DNA of 33,946 nt from Proteiniphilum sp. (GCA_015478855.1 JADMKJ010000001.1:2842-36787); one strand, 5' to 3'. Positions 1 through 9,335 are shown, numbered from the stretch's first letter. A program made the numbers and translations. Notes: generated from the letters alone by a model not told the origin.

Positions 1-587
1 TACATCGTGGGATAAAACCTGCGTGAATCTTTACCCATCGTGATGACAGCGGCGTAGGATTCCACTTCTGCCTGCTCCAGCTCACGCTGCGCTGCAATGG
101 AAGCACTCAGATGCTCCACCACCTTGTCATAGAAGATATTGCGTGTCCACTCCTTCATATCGGCCGGCACAAAATCACCCAGCTCCGTGCGCTGGTCGAT
201 CGTCCACTGCTCTTTCCGGTAGTATTGGAGATAGAGCTCACCCAGCATGGAGTGCAACACAGCCCTCTCCACCACATCGTCACTCTTCTCCACCATGTTG
301 TTCAGGTTGCGGAAGATGACGGTATCATTTTGCTCATCGATGGCAAGCTCATACTTACCCTGATGAATGAGCGCCTTGATGATCTGCTGACTGTTTTCAT
401 CCTCCACAGCCATGCGCAGGATGCTGTCCACTACTGCCGCAGCCGACTGTGGCAGTGATTTATTCTCAAGCTCAAGCACTTTGACCCACTCATTCGCATA
501 ACGGGGATCTTTCATCGGTTGTCTCTTTTGTGAAAAAACGCCATAGGTAAACAATATAAGAAGCAGTGTAAGGGATACTTTTTTCAT
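1..587 (-). CDS. Alpha-2-macroglobulin-like protein, N-terminal part (partial)
   Basis: This is the first 195 codons of a gene that leaves the window at its left edge. The start is the ATG at 587-585. The first 19 or so residues form a signal peptide (MKKVSLTLLLILFTYGVFSQ), so the protein is exported. The mature start is a helical, charged region with motifs such as DPRYANEWVKVLELENKSLP, IIKALIHQGKYEL, ERAVLHSMLGELYLQYY and MKEWTRNIFYDKVVEHLSAS. I recognise this pattern as the helical N-terminal region that precedes the MG2 domains in the very large alpha-2-macroglobulin-family proteins of Bacteroidales. The macroglobulin domains themselves lie outside the window, so the call rests on this region alone. 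Family members are thought to trap proteases at the cell envelope. A promoter-like pair sits 43-72 bp upstream of the start. An unrelated exported helical-repeat protein is the main alternative. Confidence 0.65.
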   Translation of the reverse strand, partial: MKKVSLTLLLILFTYGVFSQKRQPMKDPRYANEWVKVLELENKSLPQSAAAVVDSILRMAVEDENSQQIIKALIHQGKYELAIDEQNDTVIFRNLNNMVEKSDDVVERAVLHSMLGELYLQYYRKEQWTIDQRTELGDFVPADMKEWTRNIFYDKVVEHLSASIAAQRELEQAEVESYAAVITMGKDSRRFYPTM

Positions 588-629
588 GAGGGTGATGTTT
601 GGCGATTGTTGTATTAATTAACTATTTAA

Positions 630-659
630 CAAATAGACGTCGCTTTTGTTTGTATCAAA
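630..659 (-). promoter_or_regulatory. Candidate Bacteroidota promoter for the macroglobulin-like gene
   Basis: On the minus strand TTTG (659-656) is followed after 18 bases by TCTATTTG (637-630), close to the Bacteroidota pattern TTTG-N19-TAnnTTTG. It would place the transcription start about 35 bases before the ATG at 587. One position of the -7 box (C for A) deviates. Confidence 0.4.
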
Positions 660-670
660 GCAAATAAAAA

Positions 671-715
671 AACCGGCATCAGCTTTCTTCGCATGCAGAA
701 GAAAGAGGATGCCGG
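671..715 (-). terminator. Rho-independent terminator of the small lipoprotein gene
   Basis: CCGGCATC (673-680) pairs with GATGCCGG (708-715), and inside it CTTTCTTC (683-690) pairs with GAAGAAAG (698-705) around a 7-base loop. On the minus strand the stem is followed by a T-rich run (672 downward). It lies 25 bases after the stop of the lipoprotein gene at 740 and separates that gene from the macroglobulin-like gene. Confidence 0.85.
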
Positions 716-739
716 ATCAATAAATAATACCCGTGGTGA

Positions 740-1057
740 TTACTCTTCTACTTTCACCGCAAAGGTTGCGTGAACACCATTCTTATCAGTCACCTTGACT
801 GTTGTGTTTCCTATCTTCAAACCTTTTACAATGATCGCAGCACTGCTCACTGTGGCCTCCACGATAGAATCGTTTGCCTCCTCAGCTTTATAGGGTGTTA
901 CCCCACCGCTTACCTTCACTGTATCGGTTTCGTCGACATTGAGAGTGACACTGTTTTTATCGAATGTTAGTCTGCTTTCTGCTTCATCATTGTCACAGGC
1001 AATAAATAGCGCACTTACACACAATAGCGTAAGTAGAAATAATGGTTTTACTTTCAT
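740..1057 (-). CDS. Small Ig-like (Big-type) lipoprotein
   Basis: A 105-residue exported lipoprotein. Residues 1-20 are a signal peptide ending in the lipobox LFIAC with the lipidated Cys at position 21, followed by Asp-Asn-Asp. The rest (about 28-105) is a single beta-rich domain with the pattern of bacterial Ig-like group 2 folds: SVTLNVDETDTVKVSGG, then IVEATVSSAAIIVKGLKIGNTTVKVTDKNG, then a final strand. Such domains are usually adhesive or structural modules. Here the domain stands alone with nothing enzymatic, so the specific job is unknown. The gene is monocistronic in appearance: there is a 243-bp leader region upstream and a strong terminator downstream. The acidic residues after Cys21 resemble the lipoprotein export signal described for Bacteroidota surface lipoproteins, which would put it on the cell surface, but this is inference. 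Confidence 0.75.
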   Translation of the reverse strand: MKVKPLFLLTLLCVSALFIACDNDEAESRLTFDKNSVTLNVDETDTVKVSGGVTPYKAEEANDSIVEATVSSAAIIVKGLKIGNTTVKVTDKNGVHATFAVKVEE

Positions 1058-1300
1058 AATACTTCGTTCTTTTTTTAATAATTAAAAAATTGTTTGTAGT
1101 AATTATGAGATCTCATGTATACATCACAAAGATGCAGGTAACAGAAAAAAGCTGCACCGCAGCCCGGACTTTAACCATCCTTAACGCACTGTCGGCTGCT
1201 TGCTGAGAAGTGACATGGACAATCTGCATACATATGAAAGCGGTACGGAAAAACAGGTCTGTTTTCCCGAAGACGAACTATCTGGTTATAAATAAAAAGG
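1058..1300. other. Intergenic leader region with a hairpin and a palindrome
   Basis: No gene is visible here. It holds a 12-bp palindrome ATGAGATCTCAT (1105-1116) in the leader of the lipoprotein gene. It also holds a hairpin (1246-1256 pairing with 1259-1269, one G-U pair) 32 bases after the stop of the gene ending at 1301. The hairpin is not followed by a T-run on the minus strand, so it is at best a weak terminator. No exact TAnnTTTG box was found. Confidence 0.4.
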
Positions 1301-4285
1301 TTACTTTCCGGGTTTCAATACCACACCAACCCTCTTTTTCCCATTAATCTTGATGCTCATAGGTTGATCGAAACGAACCTGCCGGATAAATTTTGTTTCG
1401 TGTATGGCCGGTTGTTGGTTCAAAAAGTTTTCATCGAAGAAACCGTCGTTTTCCAAAAACGGGTTCACGGTGAAATAACCCACACCGAAAGAGGTGAGGT
1501 TCTGAAAAAAATGGGTTCCCTGACTCGGTTCAATACGGTAGTTCTCCATCCCCGACTCCACGATCACACGTGCCTGTGAGATATGCGGCCATTTCACCGG
1601 TATGCCCAGCCATGGATCGGAAGAACCCCAGCGTCCGGGACCAACCAGAACATAGTTGTTTCCCTCAGCGACAAACCTGCTGTTAAGGCTCTCAATCTCG
1701 CGCGCTATCAGCGTATTATTTGACGCACTGAACGCATCCGTTTTTACATAGATCACATCATGGATATCATTGGAGATGCCGTTACCCAGGGCATTACTTG
1801 AGAACAATACAGCATCATTCAGATCTGTCTTATCAAGGTTTTCATTCACCACCTCTTTGTTGTCCACAATGGGACGTATCTGCAACACATAGAAGGAGGC
1901 AAGCTGCTGGTCCCTGATATCTACAGCAAACTCGATCTCCACCGGTCGTCCCATCTCTTTTTGACCAGCTTTCAATATCTTTTCAAGGATCTCACTGAGT
2001 GGGAACATGTCGTGCTGCAGGATGTTGGCGAACGAGATGATCTTCCTCCCCCCTTCATAAAAGCCATCACGTATGATCTGGTCCTGCGGATCGTAGGTGG
2101 ATGCCACAAATCGAAGAGGACCCTCGTTCTCCGCCTCTCTCAGACGCAGCTTCAACAGGTTGAAGCCGTCATCGATGGTGAAATCCTTCTCTACCGAATC
2201 AAGATCCAGTGCGTAGTATTGCGTCTGCGTGTCTCTCAATGCCATATCGAGCGAGCTCAACTGCAATATCTTAGAGGCGTGTAAGGGTGAAAAACGCAGT
2301 CCCATATTTCCATCCATAATATATTTACCCAAACCGAGTGCCATATTCACGATGCCATCTTCGGTCTTTTCATTACCTATCGGATAGTAATTGATGGAGC
2401 GGGCCACTCCCGAGATGGCAGGATAGAAATGATTCCCATACTGCGACCCTACCACCTCCTGCAGCACGATCGCCATCTTCTCCTGGTCAATGAGGTTATG
2501 TGTGGCAGCCATATAGCTCTTGCTGTCCCTATAGTAGACCGACGCATAGACAGCCTTGATCGCGCTGCTCAGCAGACGCACCATCTCATACTTATCTTCC
2601 ACATAGGGGATCATATAGGTGGAGTAGATACCGGCAAAAGGCTGGTACTGTGAATCCTCCAGCAGACTCGAAGAGCGGATGGCTATGGGCCCTTCAATGG
2701 CATCAAAAAATACCAGGAAGTCGCTCACCAGCCTTTTAGGTAGCTTGGCTGCAAGAAAATGCTTCAGTATATCTTCATCATCCCTGTCCGAAAGTGCCAC
2801 CGGGTAGAGGTTGTTGGCCTCCATGAACTCATCAAAGAGGTCGGTGCAGAGCACCACCGTCTTGGGTGTGGTCACGGGGAAGTGCTGGTTATTGTTCAGC
2901 TCCAGGTGTGTTTTCACCATGTAACCGATAAATGCCAGCCCCCTCCCTTTACCGCCGAGCGACCCTTCACCAATACGTGCGAAGTTGGAGTACTGATCGA
3001 AGCGGTCCTTCTCAAAGACAGCCACCACACCAATATTTTTCATCCTCCGGTATTGTACGATGGTAGCATGAATCAGTTCACGTGCATCGTTCATGCTTGC
3101 ATATTCCGACACGTCGATCTTTTTCAACATCTCCGCCACCGGGAACATGGCACGCGAATAGAAGAAACGTGAGAAATGGTTCCGCGACAGGTGATACTGA
3201 AGGGCATCATCCGGAATATTGCGGATGTTCATCTGCAACTCCTTCAGGTTCTTGATGCGGAAAATCTCCTCTCTGGTATTGGGGTCGGTGATAATAAAAT
3301 CGCCAAAACCAAGGTAATCCTTGATCGCCCTGCGCAGGTCCTGGGGGAATGTTTTGGAGTTTTTATCGATGAAAACAGCATTTACACCGTTGATATGCTT
3401 TCGGTTGCCCGAATCGGAAGAGGTGTAGATGATGGGGATATAGGAATCTTTCGATCTTATCCATTCCCCGAGTCGTTTTCCGGCAAACTGATCCTTCTCT
3501 CCTTTCACGCTGAAGCTCATGTCGCTGATCACACCCAGCATGTTATCACCATACTTCCTGTAATAGGAGACAGCCTCCTCATAATTACGAGCAAGCAAAA
3601 TCTTGGGGCGACCGCGCATACGCAGCATCCGCAGGTGGTCGTTAAGTGCCTCCTTCGAAAACTCTCTCGATTCGGAGAGGACAAACTTATAGAGCAACGG
3701 CAATGCTGACGAGTAGAAACGGACTGAATCCTCCACCAGCATGATGGTTTGCACGCCCACAGTCTTCACATCATGCTCTACATTCATCCGGTCTTCCACC
3801 ACCTTGATGATCGCCAGCAACAGGTCGGTATCGCCAAGCCAACTGAACACATAATCGATACCGCTCAAATTCTCGCTGCTCAGTGAACGGGTTACCGCTT
3901 TTGAGAAGGGTGTCAGCAGCACCACCGGGATACCTGGATAACTTTCTTTGATCTGTATGGCCAGGTCGAACGTATCACTGCTGTCCATATTGGGCATGCA
4001 GATGATCAGCTCATAGTGGTTCTGATTAAGCTCAGCAAGCGCTTCCCTGTTGTTGTTCACCTGCGTGAAGCGTGGCGGATAACGAAGATTGAGCGATACA
4101 TACTCATTGAATATCTGCTCATCGACACGTCCGTCATCCTCCAGCATGAACATATCGTATCGCGAGGCGACCATCAGGATATTATAAATACGTTTGTTCA
4201 TCAGCTTCACGAAGGGTGTGTCGCGAAAGCGGAGCTGGCTAATATCGTGTGCTTTAATAACTGACCTGGGCGTTTTCAGCTTCAT
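1301..4285 (-). CDS. Receiver-receiver-PEP synthase-like ATP-grasp fusion protein
   Basis: A cytoplasmic protein of 994 residues. Residues 33-165 look like a degenerate receiver domain: the segment LIICMPNMDSSD lacks the phospho-acceptor Asp. Residues 180-325 look like an intact receiver: acidic pair E185/D186, phospho-acceptor D255 in ISDMS, T288 and K308. A linker with HLSRNHFSRFFYSRAMFP (365-382) leads into a PPDK/PEP-synthase N-terminal nucleotide-binding domain (about 434-810), with GEGSLGGKGRGL (439-450), IAIRSSSLLEDSQ (535-547) and LQIRP (801-805). The C-terminal 180 residues carry LVGPGRWGSSDPWLG but no phosphohistidine swivel motif and no PEP/pyruvate barrel. Annotation pipelines usually call this family PEP synthase or PEP/pyruvate-binding protein. 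With half the catalytic machinery absent, full PEP synthesis is unlikely. A phosphorylation-controlled ATP-grasp phosphotransferase is my inference. The gene is divergent from mltD. Confidence 0.75.
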   Translation of the reverse strand: MKLKTPRSVIKAHDISQLRFRDTPFVKLMNKRIYNILMVASRYDMFMLEDDGRVDEQIFNEYVSLNLRYPPRFTQVNNNREALAELNQNHYELIICMPNMDSSDTFDLAIQIKESYPGIPVVLLTPFSKAVTRSLSSENLSGIDYVFSWLGDTDLLLAIIKVVEDRMNVEHDVKTVGVQTIMLVEDSVRFYSSALPLLYKFVLSESREFSKEALNDHLRMLRMRGRPKILLARNYEEAVSYYRKYGDNMLGVISDMSFSVKGEKDQFAGKRLGEWIRSKDSYIPIIYTSSDSGNRKHINGVNAVFIDKNSKTFPQDLRRAIKDYLGFGDFIITDPNTREEIFRIKNLKELQMNIRNIPDDALQYHLSRNHFSRFFYSRAMFPVAEMLKKIDVSEYASMNDARELIHATIVQYRRMKNIGVVAVFEKDRFDQYSNFARIGEGSLGGKGRGLAFIGYMVKTHLELNNNQHFPVTTPKTVVLCTDLFDEFMEANNLYPVALSDRDDEDILKHFLAAKLPKRLVSDFLVFFDAIEGPIAIRSSSLLEDSQYQPFAGIYSTYMIPYVEDKYEMVRLLSSAIKAVYASVYYRDSKSYMAATHNLIDQEKMAIVLQEVVGSQYGNHFYPAISGVARSINYYPIGNEKTEDGIVNMALGLGKYIMDGNMGLRFSPLHASKILQLSSLDMALRDTQTQYYALDLDSVEKDFTIDDGFNLLKLRLREAENEGPLRFVASTYDPQDQIIRDGFYEGGRKIISFANILQHDMFPLSEILEKILKAGQKEMGRPVEIEFAVDIRDQQLASFYVLQIRPIVDNKEVVNENLDKTDLNDAVLFSSNALGNGISNDIHDVIYVKTDAFSASNNTLIAREIESLNSRFVAEGNNYVLVGPGRWGSSDPWLGIPVKWPHISQARVIVESGMENYRIEPSQGTHFFQNLTSFGVGYFTVNPFLENDGFFDENFLNQQPAIHETKFIRQVRFDQPMSIKINGKKRVGVVLKPGK

Positions 4286-4432
4286 ATATTTTTTATACTT
4301 TTAGCAATCGGGTAACCTGATCTGGTTATGTATCTCGATCCGGACAGAGGAATTCATTCTCAGTGAACAGGTTTATAAAACCATTACGGATCAGATATAT
4401 CTCAGATACAAACTTAAGAAAAATTGATGATA

Positions 4433-4464
4433 TTCGATTATGCAGTGATAATTTTGTATATTTG
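4433..4464 (+). promoter_or_regulatory. Candidate promoter for the mltD-uvrA unit
   Basis: TTCG (4433-4436), 20 bases, then TATATTTG (4457-4464), a full match to the Bacteroidota -7 consensus TAnnTTTG. A second full match, TAATTTTG (4449-4456), directly precedes it. The predicted start lies about 70 bases before the ATG at 4541. No comparable match was found for the divergent gene. Confidence 0.5.
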
Positions 4465-4540
4465 TTACTCCTTCACAGAGGCATAAAAAACTGTCTCTTA
4501 ACTTGTAGCACTTCATAAATATATCAGACAACAATTAAAA

Positions 4541-5518
4541 ATGAAAAAATCAACACTGCTTATAACCATCACTCTGCTGGTCACCGCCCTGGGAATGATC
4601 TCCCTGCTTCTCACTTCCGGGAATGAAATTGGAAAGACCGAATCGGAAAGACCGCTGGTGCTCTCCATGACGGCATCAGTAGATATACCGGAGAGCATGA
4701 CCTTTGCCGGTGAAAGGATCACGTTCGACCGATACGACAAACGTGAACGGATGGATAGGGAGCTGAACAGCTTCACCTACTTCCATTCCACCACCATGCT
4801 CCTTTTCAAACGCGCCAACCGCATCTTCCCCATCATTGAACCGATACTTGAAAAAGAGGGTCTCCCCGCCGACCTGAAATATCTGGCAGTGATTGAGAGC
4901 AGTCTCGATTATCGTGCAGTCTCACCCGCGAGGGCTGCAGGGCTGTGGCAGTTCATGCAAAGTACGGGCAAGCAATATGGGCTGGAGGTCACCGCAGAGG
5001 TGGATGAACGCTATCATATTGAGAAGTCCACCGCAGCAGCCAGCCGCTATCTCAGGGATGCCTACCGGAAGTATGGATCGTGGAGTGGCGCGGCACTCTC
5101 CTACAACGGAGGGCAGGCACGCATCACTAATGAGCTGAGAAACCAGCAGGCAGAGGATGCACTCGACCTGTGGCTCGTGGATGAGACCACCCGTTATTAC
5201 TACCGTATGCTCGCCATCAAACTGATCTTTGAGAACCCGCAACAATATGGGTTCGTCATCAAACCCGAGCACCTCTACAAGCCTATGGCGTTCAGGGAGG
5301 TACGTATAACCTCCTCCATTCCTGACCTGGCGTTGTTTGCAAAGAGCAACAAAGTGACCTATGCACAGTTGAAAGACTTCAATTCCTGGCTACGCAGCAC
5401 AAAGTTGAGCAATGCCCAGGGGAAGAGCTACACCTTCCTTATCCCCACAGCAGAGAGTCTCTATTACCGTAAAGGGGAGCAACCAAAGATACACGATTCG
5501 GCGTGGACAGTGAAGTAA
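4541..5518 (+). CDS. mltD: MltD-like lytic murein transglycosylase
   Basis: Cleaves the MurNAc-GlcNAc bond of peptidoglycan with formation of 1,6-anhydroMurNAc, acting at the inner face of the envelope. The 325-residue protein starts with a hydrophobic export or anchor segment (residues 4-25). The GH23 lysozyme-like domain spans about 95-215. Glu119 in LAVIESSLDYRAVSP is the expected catalytic acid, AGLWQFM (133-139) is the family motif, and ALSYNGG (185-191) is the substrate-groove motif. It is much shorter than E. coli MltD. The tail (about 258-312, SSIPDLALFAKSNKVTYAQL through TFLIPT) has the spacing of one degenerate LysM peptidoglycan-binding unit instead of tandem LysMs. No lipobox is seen. 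uvrA starts 32 bp downstream on the same strand, so cotranscription is likely although the functions differ. Confidence 0.85.
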   Translation: MKKSTLLITITLLVTALGMISLLLTSGNEIGKTESERPLVLSMTASVDIPESMTFAGERITFDRYDKRERMDRELNSFTYFHSTTMLLFKRANRIFPIIEPILEKEGLPADLKYLAVIESSLDYRAVSPARAAGLWQFMQSTGKQYGLEVTAEVDERYHIEKSTAAASRYLRDAYRKYGSWSGAALSYNGGQARITNELRNQQAEDALDLWLVDETTRYYYRMLAIKLIFENPQQYGFVIKPEHLYKPMAFREVRITSSIPDLALFAKSNKVTYAQLKDFNSWLRSTKLSNAQGKSYTFLIPTAESLYYRKGEQPKIHDSAWTVK

Positions 5519-5550
5519 ACATTTTGGGTTATCATTCGTTTATACAATCT

Positions 5551-8373
5551 ATGGCTTCTGAAACTGAACTGATTCAAGTGTACGGCGCTCGCGTGCACAA
5601 TTTAAAGAATATCGATGTAACCATACCGCGTAATTCACTCACTGTGATTACAGGACTGAGCGGAAGCGGGAAATCATCTCTCGCCTTCGACACCATCTTT
5701 GCGGAAGGACAGAGGCGTTATATCGAAACCTTCTCGGCATATGCACGCGGGTTCCTCGGTAAGATGGAACGTCCCGATGTGGATAAGATCACCGGCTTAA
5801 GTCCCGTGATCTCTATTGAGCAGAAAACAACCAACAAGAATCCCCGCTCTACCGTGGGCACCACCACTGAGGTGTACGATTTTCTGCGGCTGCTCTATGC
5901 ACGTGCGGGGGAGGCCTACTCCTACATCACCGGTGAGAAGATGGTGAAGTACACCGATGAGCAGATACTGGAACTGATACTGGAGAAATACATCGGGAAG
6001 AAAATTTATATCCTCTCTCCGGCAGTGAGAAACAGAAAAGGACACTACAAAGAGCTTTTCGAACAGATCCGTAAAAAGGGATACCTCAACGTGAGGGTCG
6101 ACGGTGAGATCAGAGAGATCATCCCCGGCATGCGGGTGGACAGGTATCAGAACCACAGCATCGAGATTCTGATAGATAAGATGGTGGTATCCAACAAGTT
6201 TGCCGACAAGCTGAAAGCCAGCGTACGCACTGCCATGAAGCAGGGTTCGGGGTTGATACTCATTCAGGATGTGGAAGCGGATGAAGTACGCCATTACAGC
6301 CGCAGCCTGATGTGTCCCACTACCGGCCTGTCATACAGTGAACCGGCTCCGCATAATTTCTCGTTCAACACTCCACAGGGTGCCTGTCCCCGCTGTAAAG
6401 GCATCGGCCATGTAGATCAGATTGATATTGAAAAGATCATCCCTGACACCGGCTTGAGCATCGCCGCCGGAGGTATCCTCCCGCTCGGCAAGGAAAAGAG
6501 CAACCTGCTTTTCTGGCAGATAGCCGCCATCTGTGAGAAGTATGGTGTGACAACAAAAACACCCATTAAAGATATCCCCAAAGAGGCGGTCGACGAGATC
6601 ATGCAGGGCACCAATGAGCGACTGAAGATCAAAAACGAGTCGCTGGGCAACTCCAACTACATGGTTTCCTATGAGGGTATCGCCAAATACATTGAGATGC
6701 AACAGGATGATGATGCTTCGGCAACAGCACAGAAATGGGCGGGACAGTTCATCACCACCTCTCTCTGTCCCGAATGTAACGGTCAGCGCCTGAACAGGGA
6801 GGCACTCCATTTCAGAATTAACGGAAAAAATATTGCCGAACTGGCACAGATGGATATCAGCGAGCTATATGACTGGTTCCTCCATTCTGAATCGGCAGTG
6901 ACGGAAAAGCAACGTCTTATTGCCGAAGAGATCAGGAAAGAGATCCTTTCACGCCTGCAGTTTCTGCTTGATGTAGGGTTAGGATACCTCTCCCTCTCAC
7001 GTGCGTCGGCATCGCTCTCGGGAGGGGAGAGTCAACGTATACGGCTGGCCACACAAATCGGATCACAGCTGGTGAACGTACTGTATATACTCGACGAACC
7101 AAGCATAGGGTTACACCAGCGTGACAATCACAGGTTGATCGATTCACTCAAGAAACTGCGTGATTCGGGTAATTCTGTGGTGGTGGTGGAACATGACAAG
7201 GATATGATGCTGGCATCCGACTATATTGTGGATATGGGTCCCTTTGCCGGACAAAAAGGAGGTGATGTGGTGTTTGAAGGGCTTCCCTCAGAGATGCTTA
7301 AGCACAACACGCTCACATCCAACTACCTCACCGGGAAACTGGAGATCGCCCTACCCGAAAAAAGACGCAAAGGGAGTGGGAAGAAATTCATCATTGAAGG
7401 AGCCTCAGGCAATAACCTGAAAAACGTGACCACGGCATTTCCGCTGGGTTGCCTCATCTGTGTCACAGGCGTCTCCGGCAGTGGCAAATCAACATTGATC
7501 AATGAGACATTGCAACCTATCCTCAGTCAGAAATTTTACCGTTCACTCAAAGATCCCCTTCCCTACCGGTCCGTTCAGGGTATAGAGCATCTCGACAAGG
7601 TAGTAAGTGTTGATCAGTCTCCCATAGGACGTACACCCCGTTCCAACCCGGCCACCTATACCGGTGTCTTTGCCGATATCCGTACACTCTTTGCCGGCAT
7701 GCCGGAAGCAAAAATTCGTGCATACAAGCCGGGGCGCTTTTCATTCAATGTGAAAGGGGGCCGATGTGAGAAATGTAGTGGCAATGGATACAAAACCATA
7801 GAGATGAATTTCCTTCCCGATGTGATGGTTCCCTGCGAAGTGTGTCACGGGAAAAGATACAACCGCGAGACACTGGAGGTACGGTTCAAGGGTAAGTCGA
7901 TTGCAGATGTGTTAAATATGTCCATCAATGAGGCCGTGGATTTCTTTGAAAATATTCACACGATCCTTCACAAGATAAAGGTACTACAAGAGGTGGGGCT
8001 GGGATATATCAAGCTGGGACAATCCTCCACCACCCTCTCGGGAGGAGAAAGTCAGCGGGTGAAGTTGGCCACTGAACTGGCCCGTGCTGATACCGGTAAC
8101 ACACTGTATGTGCTGGATGAACCTACCACAGGATTGCACTTTGAGGATATCCGTGTATTGCTGGGAGTATTGAATAAACTGGTGGATAAAGGAAATACGG
8201 TGATCGTGATAGAACACAACCTCGATATCATCAAATGTGCCGACTATATTATCGATTTAGGCCCTGAAGGTGGTGAAAAAGGAGGCAACATACTCACTAC
8301 CGGCACACCGGAAGAGGCAGCACTCAGCAAAGAGAGTTACACGGCTCACTACCTGAGGGAGGAATTACATTAA
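5551..8373 (+). CDS. uvrA: Excinuclease ABC subunit A
   Basis: The damage-recognition ATPase of nucleotide excision repair; it loads UvrB at DNA lesions. With the start at 5551 the protein is 940 residues, the normal length. An in-frame ATG at 5503 would add 16 residues and overlap the end of mltD, and was rejected because family members begin close to [15 protein letters not shown]. Two ABC modules are visible: Walker [10 protein letters not shown] (35-43) and GVSGSGKST (640-648), with signatures LSGGESQR at 489-496 and 829-836, each followed by ILDEP or VLDEP Walker B. The C-terminal zinc finger is intact (C739, C742, C762, C765). The first zinc module has C255, C279 and C282, but Thr at 258 where the fourth Cys is expected. 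A CPEC pair begins a further motif in [14 protein letters not shown]. Confidence 0.95.
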   Translation: MASETELIQVYGARVHNLKNIDVTIPRNSLTVITGLSGSGKSSLAFDTIFAEGQRRYIETFSAYARGFLGKMERPDVDKITGLSPVISIEQKTTNKNPRSTVGTTTEVYDFLRLLYARAGEAYSYITGEKMVKYTDEQILELILEKYIGKKIYILSPAVRNRKGHYKELFEQIRKKGYLNVRVDGEIREIIPGMRVDRYQNHSIEILIDKMVVSNKFADKLKASVRTAMKQGSGLILIQDVEADEVRHYSRSLMCPTTGLSYSEPAPHNFSFNTPQGACPRCKGIGHVDQIDIEKIIPDTGLSIAAGGILPLGKEKSNLLFWQIAAICEKYGVTTKTPIKDIPKEAVDEIMQGTNERLKIKNESLGNSNYMVSYEGIAKYIEMQQDDDASATAQKWAGQFITTSLCPECNGQRLNREALHFRINGKNIAELAQMDISELYDWFLHSESAVTEKQRLIAEEIRKEILSRLQFLLDVGLGYLSLSRASASLSGGESQRIRLATQIGSQLVNVLYILDEPSIGLHQRDNHRLIDSLKKLRDSGNSVVVVEHDKDMMLASDYIVDMGPFAGQKGGDVVFEGLPSEMLKHNTLTSNYLTGKLEIALPEKRRKGSGKKFIIEGASGNNLKNVTTAFPLGCLICVTGVSGSGKSTLINETLQPILSQKFYRSLKDPLPYRSVQGIEHLDKVVSVDQSPIGRTPRSNPATYTGVFADIRTLFAGMPEAKIRAYKPGRFSFNVKGGRCEKCSGNGYKTIEMNFLPDVMVPCEVCHGKRYNRETLEVRFKGKSIADVLNMSINEAVDFFENIHTILHKIKVLQEVGLGYIKLGQSSTTLSGGESQRVKLATELARADTGNTLYVLDEPTTGLHFEDIRVLLGVLNKLVDKGNTVIVIEHNLDIIKCADYIIDLGPEGGEKGGNILTTGTPEEAALSKESYTAHYLREELH

Positions 8374-8430
8374 CCACCATTGAAAGTTAAATATCCATTT
8401 ATTCTGAACAAATAAACAGACTCTTTGTTT

Positions 8431-8438
8431 TAAGTTTG
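8431..8438 (+). promoter_or_regulatory. -7 promoter box before tpx
   Basis: TAAGTTTG matches TAnnTTTG exactly and lies 44 bases before the tpx ATG (8483). No good -33 TTTG is found at the expected distance, so the assignment rests on one box. Confidence 0.4.
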
Positions 8439-8482
8439 TGACAAGGTTACTATTAAGAATAATTTTAAATTGACATTATTAT

Positions 8483-8983
8483 ATGGCAAATATCACATTT
8501 AAAGGCAACCCAGTGCAAACTACCGGTGATCTGCCAGGTAAAGGCACTGCAGCTCCTGATTTCACACTTGTAAAAGGAGATCTTTCAGAGGTGAAACTAT
8601 CAGATTTCAAGGGTAAGAATGTTATACTGAATATTTTTCCGAGTCTCGATACAGGCACATGTGCTGCATCGGTTCGTCAGTTCAATAAAGAAGCTGTGTC
8701 GCTTAACAATACAGTGGTACTTGGCATATCTGCCGATCTGCCGTTTGCAGCCGGTCGTTTCTGCAGTGCAGAAGGCATTGAAAATGTAATTACGCTCTCC
8801 ACCTTTCGTGATAATACGTTTGGCAAGGATTACGGATTACTCATGAGCGACGGTCCTTTAAGAGGACTGCTGGCACGTGCAGTCGTCGTCGTTAATCCCG
8901 AGGGTAAAGTGGTATATACGGAACTGGTTCCTGAGATTGCACGGGAGCCGGATTATCAATCTGCAATCAACTCGATAGTGTAG
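8483..8983 (+). CDS. tpx: Thiol peroxidase (atypical 2-Cys peroxiredoxin)
   Basis: Reduces hydrogen peroxide and alkyl hydroperoxides using electrons from thioredoxin; cytoplasmic. The 166 residues are the usual length of the Tpx family. The peroxidatic Cys60 sits in FPSLDTGTCAASVRQFN, the Tpx form of the peroxiredoxin active site with Thr57. The resolving Cys94 is in GRFCSAEG, the 34-residue spacing expected of Tpx, and a conserved Arg follows in RGLLARAVVVV. The N-terminal FKGNPVQTTGDLPGKGTAAPDF is the family start and fixes the ATG at 8483. The gene appears to be its own transcription unit, with a -7 box upstream and a hairpin terminator directly downstream. trxB, which supplies the reductant pathway, is 4 kb away on the same strand. 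Confidence 0.95.
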   Translation: MANITFKGNPVQTTGDLPGKGTAAPDFTLVKGDLSEVKLSDFKGKNVILNIFPSLDTGTCAASVRQFNKEAVSLNNTVVLGISADLPFAAGRFCSAEGIENVITLSTFRDNTFGKDYGLLMSDGPLRGLLARAVVVVNPEGKVVYTELVPEIAREPDYQSAINSIV

Positions 8984-9011
8984 TTTGTTTCATGAAGATT
9001 GTGTTAACAAG

Positions 9012-9050
9012 AAAAGTCTGCGAAGTGATTCGCGGACTTTTCGCTTTTGT
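9012..9050 (+). terminator. Rho-independent terminator of tpx
   Basis: A 13-bp stem, AAAAGTCTGCGAA (9012-9024) with TTCGCGGACTTTT (9029-9041), one G-U pair and a GTGA tetraloop, followed by a T-rich stretch. It begins 29 bases after the tpx stop. Confidence 0.85.
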
Positions 9051-9116
9051 GCCGTGATGAAAGAACAATATTGGCATTGAGGATGTTAAATGATAAACAT
9101 TTAAAATGTAATAGAT

Positions 9117-9335
9117 ATGAAAAAAGTGATTGGAATAATACTGATTGTAGCTGCATTGGTGCTGGGATATATGGGTATCAACGGGCTGAGTGATAGTTCA
9201 AAATCCGTTGAATTGCTGGGAATGGAGATCACGGCAGAGGATGGGTCTGCGAAACAGAATGCATACATTGAGCTTGGTCTCGGTGTGGTAGCACTTGTCG
9301 GGGGGATTTTCCTGCTGGGTCAAAAAAAGAAATAG
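9117..9335 (+). CDS. Small two-helix membrane protein (DUF3185-like)
   Basis: A 72-residue protein with two hydrophobic helices: residues 4-22 (VIGIILIVAALVLGYMGIN) and about 50-68 (YIELGLGVVALVGGIFLLG). They are joined by a polar loop with SSKSVELLGMEITAEDGS, and the protein ends in a Lys-rich cytoplasmic tail (QKKK). The layout resembles the short DUF3185 family of bacterial membrane proteins of unknown function. The fit is by pattern only. The signal-like first helix lacks a cleavage motif, so I expect both helices to stay in the inner membrane. A terminator follows directly and another terminator (tpx) precedes it, so it is probably transcribed alone. Confidence 0.7.
   Translation: MKKVIGIILIVAALVLGYMGINGLSDSSKSVELLGMEITAEDGSAKQNAYIELGLGVVALVGGIFLLGQKKK

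Noticed and set aside
3176-3709. 177-residue plus-strand frame inside the receiver/ATP-grasp gene
   Set aside because: Antisense to a well-supported gene and without family features.
5503-5550. 16-residue N-terminal extension of UvrA overlapping mltD
   Set aside because: Family N-terminus fits the ATG at 5551; the extra residues are not UvrA-like.
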